The translations under genes were made by a program, and so were the position numbers. 64,000 bases of DNA, taken from Endomychus coccineus. Taxonomy: Eukaryota > Arthropoda > Insecta > Coleoptera > Endomychidae. Positions 34,780 through 47,545 of this stretch are shown one piece after another. The DNA is taken from NCBI GenBank assembly GCA_958510875.1, contig OY294068.1, positions 192,534,315-192,598,314 on the forward strand, written 5' to 3'. The notes beneath the pieces are model-generated. The model was not told the origin of the DNA, did not search any database, and worked only from the letters and a program-made list of their open reading frames with translations. Positions within the stretch are counted from its first letter, which is position 1. Every line of letters starts with the position of its first letter.

Positions 34780-35940
34780 CTTCAGCGTGTTGCGACCTTG
34801 GTGAAATATGATGCTAGAAGGGATTTCAACACTAAAAATGTTTTCAGCATCAAAAAAATCAATATTAAGGTACTTTACAGCAAATACTTCACACATTTGA
34901 CAGTATTCCTGTAGGATTTGGCTATTATGAACTGTATGATATTGCCACTATAGCTGAGTGAGTGTTTGTATCACTAATGGATATTTTAACGACCATAATA
35001 ACTGCGTTATTATGATTAAACAAATAATACCATCTATTACATAATTAAAGTTATTGTTTCCAACGGCATAGCAGTCTGTTACAGGTGTTTTACGAGACAT
35101 TTCATTAGTGTTTTTGCAGACGTATGATTCGTTCGTATAGAAATATACTTCCATTTAAATGCGGCTTTTGATATACACGTTCTATCGCTGTCTAATGTAC
35201 ACTGCGAGAAACTAATTCAATTTTGCTAGATAATTTGAAACGAATACGTCGGAACGCGTATTTCCAGTGATTAGAAAGTTGAGGAAAACGGTTCTTCTGG
35301 AAAATTACTCCATTTTATTAAATTCGAATCCAACACGGAATTAGTAGTTATTTATAGTAAGAGAGTTTGTTGAATTCGACACATAATTCTATTTTGGCAG
35401 CAGGATAATGGGGAATTTCATATTATTCTCGCATGTGAAACCAGGTTCGTATTTCACCAAATCGGAGATTTTAGTAATAAAAATCTGAATTACGTGTTCG
35501 GACAAGGCATGATGAGGAACAAATTGAAGAGGACATGCAATTATTGGCAATAAGATCGATCACCTACATTTTTGCTTGAGCCACAAAATTGAAAAATGAC
35601 TCGAAAAATTGTTTGTTATGGAGTTGTCAATAATATCCTCCTGTTGAATCCCGACCCTTGGACTTCTCAATTCGAAATTTCAAAGATTTAAGAAACTGAT
35701 ATATATTTCTCCTAGTTTCTTCACCAAATATGAGATTTAAATCGGAAAATCGATCAGATTTTCACAAACGAATCGTACAGTTAGCAACCCTTCTTCCTCA
35801 AAGTCGAATCGAAATTATGCCATAATTTTTGACTGATTCTATACTAACATTACTAATTCTATGTTAAGAGTTCATTGAATCTGGTTTTATTCATCATGAT
35901 CTCAAGAAATTTTGATATGGAGGTCTGATAGTCTAGTAGA
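34780..35940. other. no feature seen
   Basis: AT-rich intronic DNA. Confidence 0.4.
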
Positions 35941-35959
35941 GTTTAAGGCAACCAAAACT

Positions 35960-36535
35960 CAAGCTTGCGTCTTCTCCAGAAAGGCGTATCCCGAAATTCT
36001 ATTCCAATGAAATCTTCCATCGCCATGCTCGAGATAACCACCAACAGCACCCTCTTATGGGATGATCATGTAAGGCCTATTGCGAAAACTTTTTTACAAA
36101 ATTTTGGACTTCCATTTCGTGTCAAGAGCGACTTTACATCCCAGCAGCTCTTCATAATCTACGAAGCACGGATTCGACCTGTCCTGGAGTACTGTTCACA
36201 TGTTGTGTGTTTGGTTCCTGAACATACCCTGAAGCTCTTGGATTCTATCCAGAAAAGATCTATTCACCTTATTGTTGATATCACACTTACGAATTCATTG
36301 ACTCTAGATGGGCGATCTATCCCTATTCTATAGATATTTCCATGGTCAGTATTCATCAGAATTCTCGCTTGTTATTCCATCACGAGAGATTCCAGATAGA
36401 TGGACTAGATGAGGTCGAGCTAGTCACTCGTTCATTGTTAAGTTCGAGACCTGCCGATGTCTTCATTTCTCTATCAAACGGAGAAGTTGTGGAACTCTCT
36501 GCCTAGTGAGGTCTTACCTTATAACGAAATAATAG
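35960..36535 (+). pseudogene. Jockey-like RT thumb plus C-terminus
   Basis: Plus frame (35965-36333): LLWDDHVRPIAKTFLQNF, then SDFTSQQLFIIYEARIRPVL, EYCSHV and LLDSIQKRSIHLI. After a shift: FHGQYSSEFSLVIPS, then HSFIVKFETCRCLHFS and RSCGTLCLV (the C-terminal RLWNSLP region). A homologue of 31100-31370 that retains the C-terminal signature. 5' truncated. Confidence 0.85.
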
Positions 36536-36603
36536 ATAAAAACACTTTGTTCCACTATCACTGCTAATTATTTAGCAGTGATAGTAAAACAAAGTAGTTT
36601 TAT
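36523..36603. repeat. short perfect-looking hairpin
   Basis: Arms of about 38 bp (CACTTTGTTCCACTATCACT and complement AGTGATAGTAAAACAAAGT) around TGCTAATTATTTAGCA. Followed by the PLE-end-like repeat tail (TAAACTATCACAAAGTAGCG) to 36665. Confidence 0.8.
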
Positions 36604-36669
36604 TCATTATTTCGTTAAAATGATAAACTATCACAAAGTAGCGGCTTCCAGAATTGAATTTTTTTCTTA

Positions 36670-38700
36670 CCTTATAACCGGAAAATTCGAATGCCTTTAT
36701 CCTCCTTCAATATCCCATCACTGGCTAAGATGTTTTCCTCACATGAAGTCAAAGTCAAAATGTTTATGTACCAAAGAGGATAAGTGTTATTATTCAGTAC
36801 TTATTTGTGTGATAGCATATCCTCTTTTAGTTTATTACATATTTATGGTTTGATTGTCAGTATTTGCAATGAATAGAATCCAGTGATGTTGAAAGTTCCA
36901 TTGAAATAAAATATTTAACAATAACAATCGCCAATATTGATATGAACATAATAGTTCATATTGAAAGCATAAAAAGGACTTTGTTCCAATATTGAATTGG
37001 AATAATGTAAATTCGGAATTATTAATATATTTATTTGTGTAGGAATTGTATCAAAACTGAAAAAAGGCCGCAAACAGTATAAAATGGAATGTAATGAATG
37101 AGATGATAAATTCATGACATACAATATGTTCAACCATGTGGACAGAATTGTAACAGACAGTTAAACAAAAAGCTTATCCTAATCCTCTCAACACTGAAAA
37201 TTGAATTAAAGTCAACAGCATCCGCATTTACTATTCTACAAGATTCTTCAATATACACTGTTAGATATCGATTTGAAAATCTCAAGAGATATCTTATTTG
37301 AGACAATTCGTTCATGTGGGAGCGTTGCTCATTCGTTTCTGTCTTGTGAAGGTAAATGCTTCAGCAGGACTGGAGAACATTTGAAACTCACAATCACCTC
37401 GCTATGCTTAAGATCTTTCAATATTAGCTGCATCTGCAGTAGATCTCGACGTAGTCTAGACATCCTGGAACAGTATTGTCATGGAAATGATCTAGTTGAT
37501 ACATTAACAACAAAAATTGTTCCAGATTTTTTTAAGAAAGGTGCTGACGATTTAGATCAGAACCTTTATTATTCAAGTTCCTGAGAAGAATAGCTCAAGG
37601 TCATGGAACCGGAAATCTTACCAAGTTTAAAACTATAGGTGATCTCATCTTGGTTATGATTTTGGCCACGATAACATGGATCATTCTATTTTATTATTTG
37701 CGAGTAATCTTTTCATTCTCGAATACTGTCACACATTAGCTTGAAGTGATTGAAACTCTTTAAGATCTTCGCTCCGAATGATGAGAATTGATATGCAATC
37801 GTTCACTTGAAATTTATATTAGGAAAGCTATATTCATGCTTTCCGTAACAAGTATAACAAGAGGTTGTAATTATCTTCAGTTAAACTGGAACTTTTATCT
37901 ATACATCGATTAAAAAGCGGTACTAATGATTATAATCATTCATGTTAAACTCGAAAGTGAAACTGATCTGTGGGCAATCTAAAACCAATTTGGTTCTGTT
38001 TATTTGATTACGATATTTTCCCAGTGAGACGGACGTGAGAAAGTTGATTCGGATTGTGTTTCGAATGTGAGTTTTTCGATATTAACGGATTTTATAATGT
38101 CACCATATTATAAGAATGAAAAAATAGCATAACTTTCAGAATGTATCCTTATGTTTCAAGCTAAAGAGAATTAGAGACCCGTATATTTGCAATAACTACG
38201 GTGCTATACAAAATGTACAGAGTATGAAATACCTATTTCAAGATAAAGCTTCAGGTCATTCCACGTTAGTGGATATGTTAAGAATCACAGTCTGACATCA
38301 CAGTATTCTTGTGAAGCCGTTTCATCGAAGAACCGCAACATATGCTCTTCGCTGGTTTTAGTTTAATAATGGATTCAGTCTTTATTATGAAGTTCAGGTT
38401 CTATACAATATACAATGCATATGGCGTATCTACGTTTATAACTAATAAAATGTCTTATAATGAAATGTCCTCATTATGAGCCATTCACCTGTAATGCTGA
38501 CTATAATATTTTGCATGAAGAAGTGAAATATAGTTTACCACGATACAGGTATATCGAAATTCCTTCACGTTCACAAGACGGTAATGTATCCTTTCACACT
38601 ATGGCAAGTTAATCCAACTGACTAATAGACGTGAGGTAAATTTAATAAATCAGATATAATGTAGCAATATGGCTTCTTCTCTTTTTCAATAGGTAATCAT
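36670..38700. other. no recognised feature
   Basis: A 103-codon plus frame at 37273-37584 (SCGSVAHSFLSCEGKC) is unrecognised. The remainder is AT-rich. Confidence 0.35.
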
Positions 38701-38735
38701 TATACTAATAAGTATATAATCACTCTTACCGTCTA

Positions 38736-38915
38736 AAAATACAATTAAAGTACTAAGGACGTTCCAGGTATCAAGTAGTCATCATCAGAGTAATCCAAAT
38801 TAGAAAACAAAATGTACTATTTGGGGTTAACGTACATTTTGTTTTCTAATTTAGTTTACTCTGATGATGGCTACTCGGTAGCTAAATGGTCCTCAGTACT
38901 TTAATAATACGTTTA
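38736..38915. repeat. foldback inverted repeat, GATGATGGCTAC family
   Basis: Arms of about 80 bp (38736-38816 and 38833-38915) around a 16-bp loop. The right arm holds CTGATGATGGCTACTCGGTA then GCTAAAT, a 7-bp hairpin after CTGATGA. Flanks extend the family consensus to about 38990. Confidence 0.85.
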
Positions 38916-39300
38916 TTGTATAAAAGATACTCACCCTTATCTTATTTATCAGTGTTATAGTGTTTCCACAGTTGTGAACACTTTTAGTGTATTAGGTATT
39001 CATTATATTTATTGGACCCACAGGCTGAAGCATGTGAGTACATGGAAGAGAAAAATGTGTATAGATTCCAATTCGATGACAATTTCATAAAAATGATTCT
39101 AAATTCCTTACGAAACTTGATATTAGAATAAATAATGCTTCTTTTGTAATTTCGGATCTCACTTGCCCCCTTCGATAATACTTACTACGTTGTGAATTGT
39201 TTTAGAGATGAATAGTAAAGTAAAAGTATAGTAATTTATTAAGCTTCAGTAAGCATTTATAAATGAAACAGTGAGAAGCGAGTCAGGTATAATAAGAACA

Positions 39301-39525
39301 AAATGATTAAATGAAAGAACAATTACTTTGTTTTTATACCACTTTTAATAGTAACATGAAAACGTTTTTATAGTGTCAACACCAAAGTGTCATTATCAAA
39401 CAGATACAAAATTATGTTTTCATGTTATTATTGAAAGTGGAATAAAACAAAGTAATTGCTCTTTCATTTAATCATAATGATTAATTACCATAGAGTAACG
39501 GTTTCTACCATTGATTTTTTCTATA
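39301..39525. repeat. foldback inverted repeat with PLE-end tail
   Basis: Arms 39301-39364 and 39415-39474 (AATGAAAGAACAATTACTTT against AAAGTAATTGCTCTTTCATT). The right flank carries the AGTAACGGTTTCTACCATTG tail seen at 15110 and 57230. Confidence 0.8.
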
Positions 39526-39529
39526 TAAG

Positions 39530-41700
39530 AATAAAGCAATCTTCGTAGTATCTTGAAAAAGATTAATTCGTATTTGAAATTACACGTATATCGAATATTG
39601 ATGAAAAAATACAGTCAATATAAAATCGAGCTTAACTAATTTAAAGGTGACCTATCTACTATTCAAATTTTCCAACGGAGTAGGGTGCCAAAACACATAT
39701 ATACGTGAATAATTCACTCCTGAATCGTTTTTTAGAATTTAGTTTAGTTGAAGTTAACCTATGGCAAGCATAATCATTGTCTTATATTTTTCATGTTATA
39801 CTCATCCTTAGTTCCTGTGAAAATATATATTTTAGTAAAAAAGTAGGCATTAAAAAATATGCAATCCTAGCCTTGTTACTTTACATGACTGATTAAATTT
39901 TATTTCAAGAACTATTCTTAGATCTCGTTTTGCAGCTTGAAGATATCATCAGCCTTGAAGAGCCTCCCAAGATCACAATAGCATATCTAAGTCTGAAATA
40001 AAAATTGGCAAAATATACATATAGGAAACTAGGGCTCACCGTTCTCGATGAAACCCTCAATGCAAAGCATATTTTATTCAATTTTTCCGAGAGAATGTTT
40101 ATATGTTCATACCATTTTAGATGTTGATAAATTGTAACTCCTAAAAATGTTTCACAATTTGAAATAAATGGAAAGGTATATTTCTCTACATATAATCGAG
40201 AAACTTTAGAGCCTGACTATTAGATCTGTCTGACCTAAACTGCATACAATTTGTTTTGAAGTCATTAAAAAATAGCTGATATACATAAATCCAGTATTTT
40301 AACCTGTCTCTTTGATATCATCCAGAAATGCACCTTTCTCAAGCATATTTGTTTCATCTGCATAATTTGATTGAGAAGCGGAGAATATGAATAATGAAAG
40401 ATCATTATTATCAATTTCTGAGTATTCTAAGTTATCTGAGAGTCTGCCTTTATTTACTACATGCAATTTCCAAATTTTGATTGGTGGCGGGTCTGTAACA
40501 AATATTTGTCATCCCATTAGGTCAAGTTTTTTATTTCTATACCTCCTAGAATGTTCCCCACTCTACTAGAGGGAGACTTATCACTTAGACCTATATAGAA
40601 GCTTATCTTTGTTATTCTTCATTTGTTGTCCTAGTGTATCAGTACTTTTGAGGAAAGTTGTTGAATTCATGTTAGGCGAGATTTTACCGAAGTATTTTTG
40701 TATTTTTTTTTGATTCAAAGGAAAAATTTAATCAATTGTAATATTATATTCCTCATTTCTCGACATATGATCTTATCATATTGTAATCGAAATTATTGTT
40801 AATTGCTATATCTTTCATAATATTTAGTCCCTATTGTGATTAGCTAGTTTGTGACAAATTGGTTGGCTAGAATAAGTTTATTTGAAATATTTTCCGCAAT
40901 CTATTCAGTGTTCCTTGCCCCCCACCCGGGCGTCTTTGGGCTGATCGGACTGAAGTTGAAAATTTATTCGCTTACAGTATGAATAATTCGAAGTTACTTT
41001 CAATTGAATGTATAATGTACGCTTCTATAAAATATAACCTGTAGACAATTTTGTAAATTAATAATCAATTCAAACCGGGTAAAGGTGATGTGAACATTAT
41101 TACTAAGAATGATTTAATTGCGTTCAAGAACTTAATTTCCAAAAATTGACGTTTATCGTGAAAGTGGCTGTTAGTATAATATAACAGTAGTTTAAGGTTG
41201 TGGCGTTATATCACATTCGGAAAATAGAGTTTGCAACATTTTCGAGATAGAATAATGGTATAATATCATCCCAAACTATTTTGACCTGATTACAGATAGA
41301 TAACAGCATTCATTCAAATCATTCAAATAATTGTAAATTAATTTATTCAATATATTGATATTCCAACTGAACTAATAGCTTCGACCGCTGGTTGATACAA
41401 TACAAAACAACTGAGTACGTTTCCAAAAGCTCATTAAAAAGTCTTTCATTGAAATATCATCTGTATGATTTATGCGTGTCAAATAATGGTTACAGATAAC
41501 ACCTGAAACGTAGATACAGCTCCAACAATATCGATAACTGTAGTTAATGATGTATTGGATTTCGAAAGATATTGACAGCTAGAACGTTCATGGTTTCCCT
41601 TTATGGAATCGTTCATTTATTCCAGTGGTGTAACAAATTCCACTTCCATGACGACTCAATAAATTGCAACGCATACTACTTTTAACTTTTGCCCGAAAAA
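39530..41700. other. no feature seen
   Basis: AT-rich intronic DNA. Confidence 0.4.
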
Positions 41701-41710
41701 CAATCCGGGG

Positions 41711-41800
41711 AGTAAACTCTGATGATGGCTACTTGTTAGGTGGAAGATACTCAGCACTTAAGCAATACTTTTAGTGAATAGGGGTTTATTTTTATAGTTC
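41711..41800 (+). repeat. dispersed GATGATGGCTAC repeat
   Basis: AGTAAACTCTGATGATGGCT followed by ACTTGTTAGG and TTTTAGTGAATAGGGG, the same order as at 60960-61030. A separate piece of the same family (ATCCACAGTGAGAACTCTTT) is at 42350-42395. Confidence 0.75.
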
Positions 41801-42399
41801 TGGGGATCATAACATATTTCGATTTCTAAAAACAACTCTAATAATAGTATTCAAGTTGAAACAACACACAGCTGCAAACCCCATTTAATTGCGCATAACA
41901 TACTAACTTTTTGTAGCTTGTATATTTCAGAGGCTACAATATTTGTACTAAGTCGTAAAATTTATTTACCAACCTCAAAACAACACATTATTATATGACA
42001 AAAAAATAGGAGAAATCTCACATTTGACGGATATAACTATGCTTACCTTAAAAAAAAATTCACTTTTTCAAACTACCAACTTACTAAATTCAAAAAAAGT
42101 TGAAAACAGTATATTATTCTATTGAAGACTTCTTGGAGGAAAAGCAATTTTAATATACTGTTCGTTTACTCATTGCCATACTGTAGGATTATAATTACTA
42201 CCTGTGACATTATCTGGAATTAATGAATGATTACTGTACCTACCTGTAAATATACAATTATATAATATTCTTGACCGTGTTCTACACTGTACACCAAACA
42301 GTAGCATAGAACAAAAAAAGTTCATCTATGCCTCTATCTATCTACAGTGTATCCACAGTGAGAACTCTTTTATAGTTTATTGAGGGTTTGGTCAATTGT

Positions 42400-43150
42400 A
42401 TACATTAGCCGTATTATTACATAGAGGACTATGTGAAAAGCAGCAGCAAAGGAAAGATATATTCCAAAATGCAGAAACCCGTTTATAAAATTGTGTGACG
42501 TATTTTGACATCATAGCCTCCCTCATGACAATTTCAATATGGAAAGGTGGATACTTTGTTGAGAAGGTCATTTGATTACCTACATTTCACCGCTTCATTT
42601 ATCCAAGTCCAAGGAGGAGTTCCAAAGTTATTCACTAAACGCTGGTGGAGTCGAACATTCAGTAAAATTTCCGCTGATATGACCCAACATTCCTGTATGA
42701 TTCTTTGTCTTAGTTGCTCTATACTGAAATTGGCGAGATAAGGATAAGGAAAAGTGACATATTTCCCGAAAATCTATACATAATTCATACCTGGGTCAAG
42801 AATCTTTATTAAAACTAATCATAATCATAACCTTAAATTTGAAAATTGATATAGTCCTAACTTTTGAACGTCTACTTGGTTTTGTAAAAATCAAGCGTTA
42901 AAATGTAGGTAACCAAATGACCTTTTCAAAAGGGTATCATTGTACTTATGTTTCTATTTTAAATTTCAATGGGGTGGCTATGGGAGCCTAGGGGATGATT
43001 CAATGCCTTTGAAAAGTACCAGAATACGCCCCCTTGCTTAATCTGAAACAGTCTTCTGCGTTTTGGAATATATCTTCACTTTCTGGAGATATAGCCCATC
43101 GATCATTTCCGAATGAATTGTCATCCTGTATAATAATGATAGACACGAAT
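42400..43150. other. no feature seen
   Basis: Intronic DNA next to the 43275 donor. The minus frame that reads out of exon 1 into this side is intron read-through. Confidence 0.4.
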
Positions 43151-43274
43151 CTCAATTTTTCTTACGAAAATTTCTGAACATTTTTAAAGCCAAGATCCGC
43201 ATGAACTTCAACAAGGTGTCGACTCTTGATAACTGAATTGGGAGTCTTAGATCATGGAATATGGATAAACTCAC

Positions 43275-44330
43275 CTTTATGCTGGAATTGATTTGTAGAA
43301 AAGTGGCGATACCAGCGCGAACTCTATTTTTAACACCCCGCACTGTCCCCTTCGCGCTGCATATGGTCGACGCTCCGTCTTCAATCGAAAAGTCCTTAAA
43401 ACCGGCGAAAGATTCATCAACGTCTGCTCTTTTCACCGGCACAACCGCTTCATCAATTTCGTGTTCGTTCAAATGAAAATCGTAAAACATGTCGGTGTCA
43501 TAATGGTATTTATTCAGATCGACGTTAGCCGCGATTTTCTCTTCGGCCTGTCGTTCCGGATAAGATTTTTCATCGACAATCAACGACGATTTTGGCACTG
43601 GGGTGGATTCCGACGAGTTCAGTTTCGCATTACGCTGTCGGATATCCTGAAGTAGCGTCTGCGGTAAAGCAATAGATTGATCAGTTTTCACCAAAGAAAC
43701 GACAGATGATCCGTTTATGTTACCAATATTCAAAGTGGATATTTTTCCGCTGTTAAGCGAGTCACAACTCAGGTTACTTTCAGTGTCGTCGCTGTCGATT
43801 TCGGCACCGCTACTGGTCAAGCTCGACGGTCGTTTCGTTTTCGGTTGTTCGCCTATGATGGTCACCGAAACGCCGGTGCCTTTTTTCTTGGGCAACGGTG
43901 GTGGAGTACCGTCTAGATCGCTGCAAGTTCCAGAATCCAGAGTATCGCTGGGGGATATCTGTCCGCTGGACATGATCCCGCAATTATATTGATCGTAATA
44001 GAAGTAATTGTTCGAATCGGAAATGGAATCGACCATGGTATTTGTTCGAACCATGTCTGACGGATCAGAAGTGACACTTATCCGGATATAGGGTTCGCAC
44101 GTTATATTAGCACCGCGGGGTAACTCTTGAGGGTTGATCTGGATCTTGACGACATGATTTTGTTGTTTGCTATCATTCGCGTCGGAGAATCTGTAGCTGA
44201 ACACGTCTGTTATTTCTTGTGCACCGTTGTCTGAGAGTACCGTTGTCGTTGAAGCTGGAGGGGACTTGCGAGATTTCGGAGGCAGAGGCGGAGGTAGAAT
44301 GGCGATTGCTTCCATTCTATTTGAATATAT
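43275..44330 (-). CDS. glutaredoxin-domain cysteine-rich protein (CG31559/GRXCR family), N-terminal exon
   Basis: Coding exon of 347 codons from ATG at 44315 to AAG at 43275, then a GTGAGT donor. The start MEAIAILPPPLPPKSRK has A at -3 and G at +4. A TTTATTTCAG acceptor 15 bp upstream (exon edge 44330) implies a separate 5' UTR exon; the 15 bases are open in frame, so a longer N-terminus is possible. Features: proline-rich PPPLPPK at residues 8-14 and TPPPLPKKK near 137-145 (SH3-ligand-like), DVFSYRFSD at 38-45, long Ser/Asp-rich low-complexity region to about 240, and the conserved GTVRGVKNRVRAGIATFL at 323-340 just before the junction. Joined in phase 0 to the exon at 15923-15690 it gives 425 residues; the cysteine-rich C-terminus is still missing. 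Noticeably GC-richer than its surroundings. I see no in-frame break in either exon. Probably a cytoplasmic protein with no signal or membrane segment. Confidence 0.95.
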
Positions 44331-44675
44331 CTGAAATAAATTCGTGGATTAATTTCTTGCCAATAATAGAAATCTAGGTGAAACTAATTGGCGAGATGAA
44401 TTAATATTTAATGGGGCTATTTCGTATTTAATGGATTGAATTATCGGAACAGTTTCCGTTAATTAGTCGTTGTTTGACATTTACTAGATATGGCAAATCA
44501 TGTTCAAATTATTCCGTACCAATTATCTTACCAGTCGTTGTTAGAAATATCCGTTTTTAATTGATTTGATCATCTAGAGCTTCTCTTGAAGCAAACAATC
44601 GAACCATTTATAAAAATATACAGTCTGTGACAGATATTGCATTGCCTCAGGCTTTGTTTCAAGACTTCGGAGGTC
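44331..44675 (-). other. 5' intron upstream of the N-terminal exon
   Basis: Begins at the CAG acceptor at 44331-44333 and continues rightwards; its far end is unknown. No feature in this first stretch. Confidence 0.5.
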
Positions 44676-44681
44676 CGTCAA

Positions 44682-44714
<33 letters not shown>

Positions 44715-44850
44715 TAACTTTATTAAGAATACAAATACTCTTATGGGAAGCGAAGATCTAGCATAAGCTACTCAACTTGACTTCCCAGACGAGCAAAAAT
44801 ACACCACGCTATGCACAGGTATTGATCTGGAAATTGTGCAATATCGATAA
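44676..44850 (-). mobile_element. non-LTR 3' tail with ATT microsatellite
   Basis: On the minus strand AATAAAGTTATATT runs into an (ATT)n tract of about 33 bp (44680-44713). AATAAA followed by a trinucleotide tail is typical of some non-LTR 3' ends. The sequence to 44850 would be the UTR; coding sequence is not recognised. Confidence 0.5.
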
Positions 44851-44859
44851 TATTTTCCA

Positions 44860-45590
44860 TTATTTCTGAGACTGAAATGAAATAGATAATGGAGTAGCAG
44901 CCTGTACGTTTTTCATGTTCTCCTTTATTTGATCTTTGTCAATTAGTATTGCAATCAATGATAAATCTTCAATAGCAAAATGTAAGAACATGTTGGTATT
45001 AGACCGTGTTACTGCCTGAAGTACAAGTCGTAGTATCGGACTGTCTGCTAATGTGTATACCTTCAAAATGTGTCGTTCGATTGAAGGGTCGTATCTGGTC
45101 GTCACAATTTAATGTACATCAACCTTTACTGAAATATCGTTGTATCGAAGGTATAAATAACCGACTATTGGAATGCTGGGAAGAAACAAGATATCTAACG
45201 CCATCTATTTTCACTCCACATAACACTAAAAACATTCTATATAGATCCAATATGTTTTTACTGTGAAATATACCCACTGCATATAATGTGTATTCTAATG
45301 GCAGAAAGAGTTAAACAATTTAATCAAGAACAAAACTGAAAATTAAATTATTATGGCGAGTGATATAAAACCACTTATTCAGTAATTTTATTATCACAGT
45401 AGATTTGTCAACTCATCCGAAGTAACCTTCAGTCAGTCATAAATTAATTTAGTGAACAGAGGCTCCAAACATAATATCCCTTATTGTTGAAACAGAAGTT
45501 GCACATAAAAATTCAGGAACAAAATTGAATATCTTGCAAGCGATATAATGATAAGTTCCACTAAATCAACTCCCAGCAAATCAGTAAATC
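44860..45590. other. no recognised gene
   Basis: Frames at 44860-45105 (-) and 45006-45266 (+) overlap on opposite strands and match nothing known. Confidence 0.4.
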
Positions 45591-45599
45591 CTGTAATCA

Positions 45600-46260
45600 G
45601 AATTGCTAAGCTACTTAATGAAAATACAATTTATCGTGTTGACTAAAGCTGATAAAGGTAATATAATAATTGCAATAAATAATTGATTAACAAATTTATA
45701 GGTCTAAAAACAAAGCCTACAACAAAATTCCAAACGCACCTGTCTAACATATTCAGATAAAAACTCACAAAAAATATGTCAATTTCTTAAAAACCAGAAT
45801 AAAAAAAACGCCTTTAAAACAAAGAATAATCTATACTCATATATTGATAATTCAAAACCTGACGAAGGTAGATAAGGAAATTTGAAGCTTACGTGCTGAG
45901 GATGACTGTGATGCTTTGTATATAGGACAAACTAGACGCAGTTTCGGTGTTAGGTTTCACGAACATATGGAAGATACAGACTCAACAAGAGGATTCTAAT
46001 TACGCGAATCACCTATTGAAATATAATCACAATTTCTCTTTGAATCCCGATATTATATTCAACAAAAAAGACGTTAACTCAATATTCTAGAATCCATAGA
46101 AATTTTACAACATTCAAGAAACAATAGTAAAATAACAAAAAACCAAATCTATACCTATAATTCACCATTTGTCAACAATTTTGTAGACAAATTCCTATTC
46201 AAACCATTCTCTACCCCCATACCTGACTTTGTACCCCGTTCAGATTGAATCCTGAAATTC
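45600..46260 (+). pseudogene. Penelope-like element: RT entry motif and GIY-YIG endonuclease
   Basis: TKADKGNIIIAI at about 45645 is the PLE RT motif usually written KADKGN. The RT palm is deleted. At 45895-46250 the endonuclease reads EDDCDALYIGQTRRSF then GVRFHEHMED and NYANHLLKYNHNFSLNPDI, and ends FVNNFVDKFLFKPF-like with a stop near 46248. Small shifts break it. Same class as 7880-8480 and 56460-56700. Confidence 0.85.
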
Positions 46261-46264
46261 AATG

Positions 46265-47500
46265 ACATTTTAGATTCAGCTCTAACTGATAACTTGCAGC
46301 TTTAAGAATGTGTTTCCTGGTTAGAAGATTCAATAAATTATAATATTCTGTAAACGATTCAAAACACGAAAGTTCAAAACCGGAGGTTCCAAATTGCCAT
46401 AAGCAAGCAATGAACAGAATGCAAAATTCCCATATGTGATAAAAAATTAAAAATTTCTAAGTCCAGAAGTACTTACGATTATCCGATTATCGGAATACCT
46501 CCTCTCCATATTCTTACTGCAATTTTGATTAAACGATTATCAATTCAAGTGAAAGCGTATAAAAATGAGTATTCAAATCTTATATTCATCACGATATGTC
46601 ACATATATTTCGGTACAAACAAAATCTGCATCAAAAGTGCGTTATCAGGTAGCAAATTAATGCTTTATCTAATCTATATAATCAATAATTAGTAATATTT
46701 TCATGACTGTGTGAAAGATAAAGATAATCTATGAACAGTCAATTGGAGATTGACCAGTGAACAAATTGGAAATCGCAAGCGCCCCTCAAGTTACGCCACT
46801 GGACAACTTTGCCGAATATTTTCATTGTCAAGTGAATCGCTGCTGCTATTAGAGAGCTACCATAGAGAAAAACTATTGTGTGGATGGAATTTTGCAGCTG
46901 TATTTTGCGTTCCCTAATGAAAGACAATTATGCTTGAAGAAACTGTCACAGATTATTTGTTTCCCAAACCGATTGATTTAGTTTTGATATAGACATTACT
47001 AATACGCATATTTGCTAATAATAATGAATAATAAACTTGCCTATATATTTAGTTGAACGTTGAACTCCTTTGATATTTAACAGTTTTCTTACAAGAAATA
47101 TTCCCAAAACATGAAAGGTTTTGAGTTTGACGACCAGCTGTTTCCTATTTACTAAGATGACACGAATATTTTCAAGTTCAAAAGTCTCGAACCTTATGTA
47201 ATGGAGGCGTATCCCACGCAGGAACAACATCCGGTCGGCATTGACCGCAACCGGGCAACTAGAGCTCGTCTCATCATTTAATAAAGTGTTTCTTATACAT
47301 CTCATGAGATTTTACATAAGTAGTGAAAAAATTTAAGTAAAAAAATTTAAGTAAAAACATCATTGTACTTTTTAATTAGTCATATTTTGTCTGCCTTTTG
47401 ATTTTCATTAAGCAATCCATCAACAATAGTGGAAAATCCATGATTATATGTAAATACTTAACAAATTGGACACATTAATACTTATATCTATTATGTTTCT
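46265..47500. other. no gene; possible hAT end
   Basis: At 46770-46805 the minus strand has CAGTGGCGTAACTTGAGGGG, a hAT-like terminal motif without a visible partner. A minus frame at 47015-47305 is unrecognised. Confidence 0.35.
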
Positions 47501-47504
47501 GTCT

Positions 47505-47545
47505 TTACGTACATTTCGGTCTGACGACCATCATCAGAAGACTTT
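47505..47545 (-). ncRNA. hammerhead-like motif (candidate)
   Basis: The minus strand reads CTGATGATGGTCGTCAGACC then GAAAT: the CUGAUGA core, a GGTC/GACC hairpin and GAAA. PLEs are known to carry hammerhead ribozymes in their terminal repeats. The closing stems were not verified. Confidence 0.3.

Larger units (their letters stand above)
15924..43274 (-). other. 27.4-kb phase-0 intron of the glutaredoxin-domain gene
   Basis: The donor is AAG|GTGAGT at 43275/43274 and the acceptor TTTTTTTTTCAG|AAT at 15924/15923. Both exons end on whole codons, and joining them gives SSIK-NYKEKD, the sequence order expected for the family. The intron is packed with transposable-element remnants on both strands, listed separately. 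No further exon of this gene was recognised inside it, though a short alternative exon cannot be excluded. Confidence 0.85.

Noticed and set aside
43152..43274. Extra C-terminal 40 residues of the N-terminal exon frame
   Set aside because: They lie after a perfect GTGAGT donor and break family similarity, so they are intron read-through.
44680..44713. ATT microsatellite as an independent simple repeat
   Set aside because: It directly follows AATAAAGTTATATT on the minus strand, so it is better explained as a retroelement tail.
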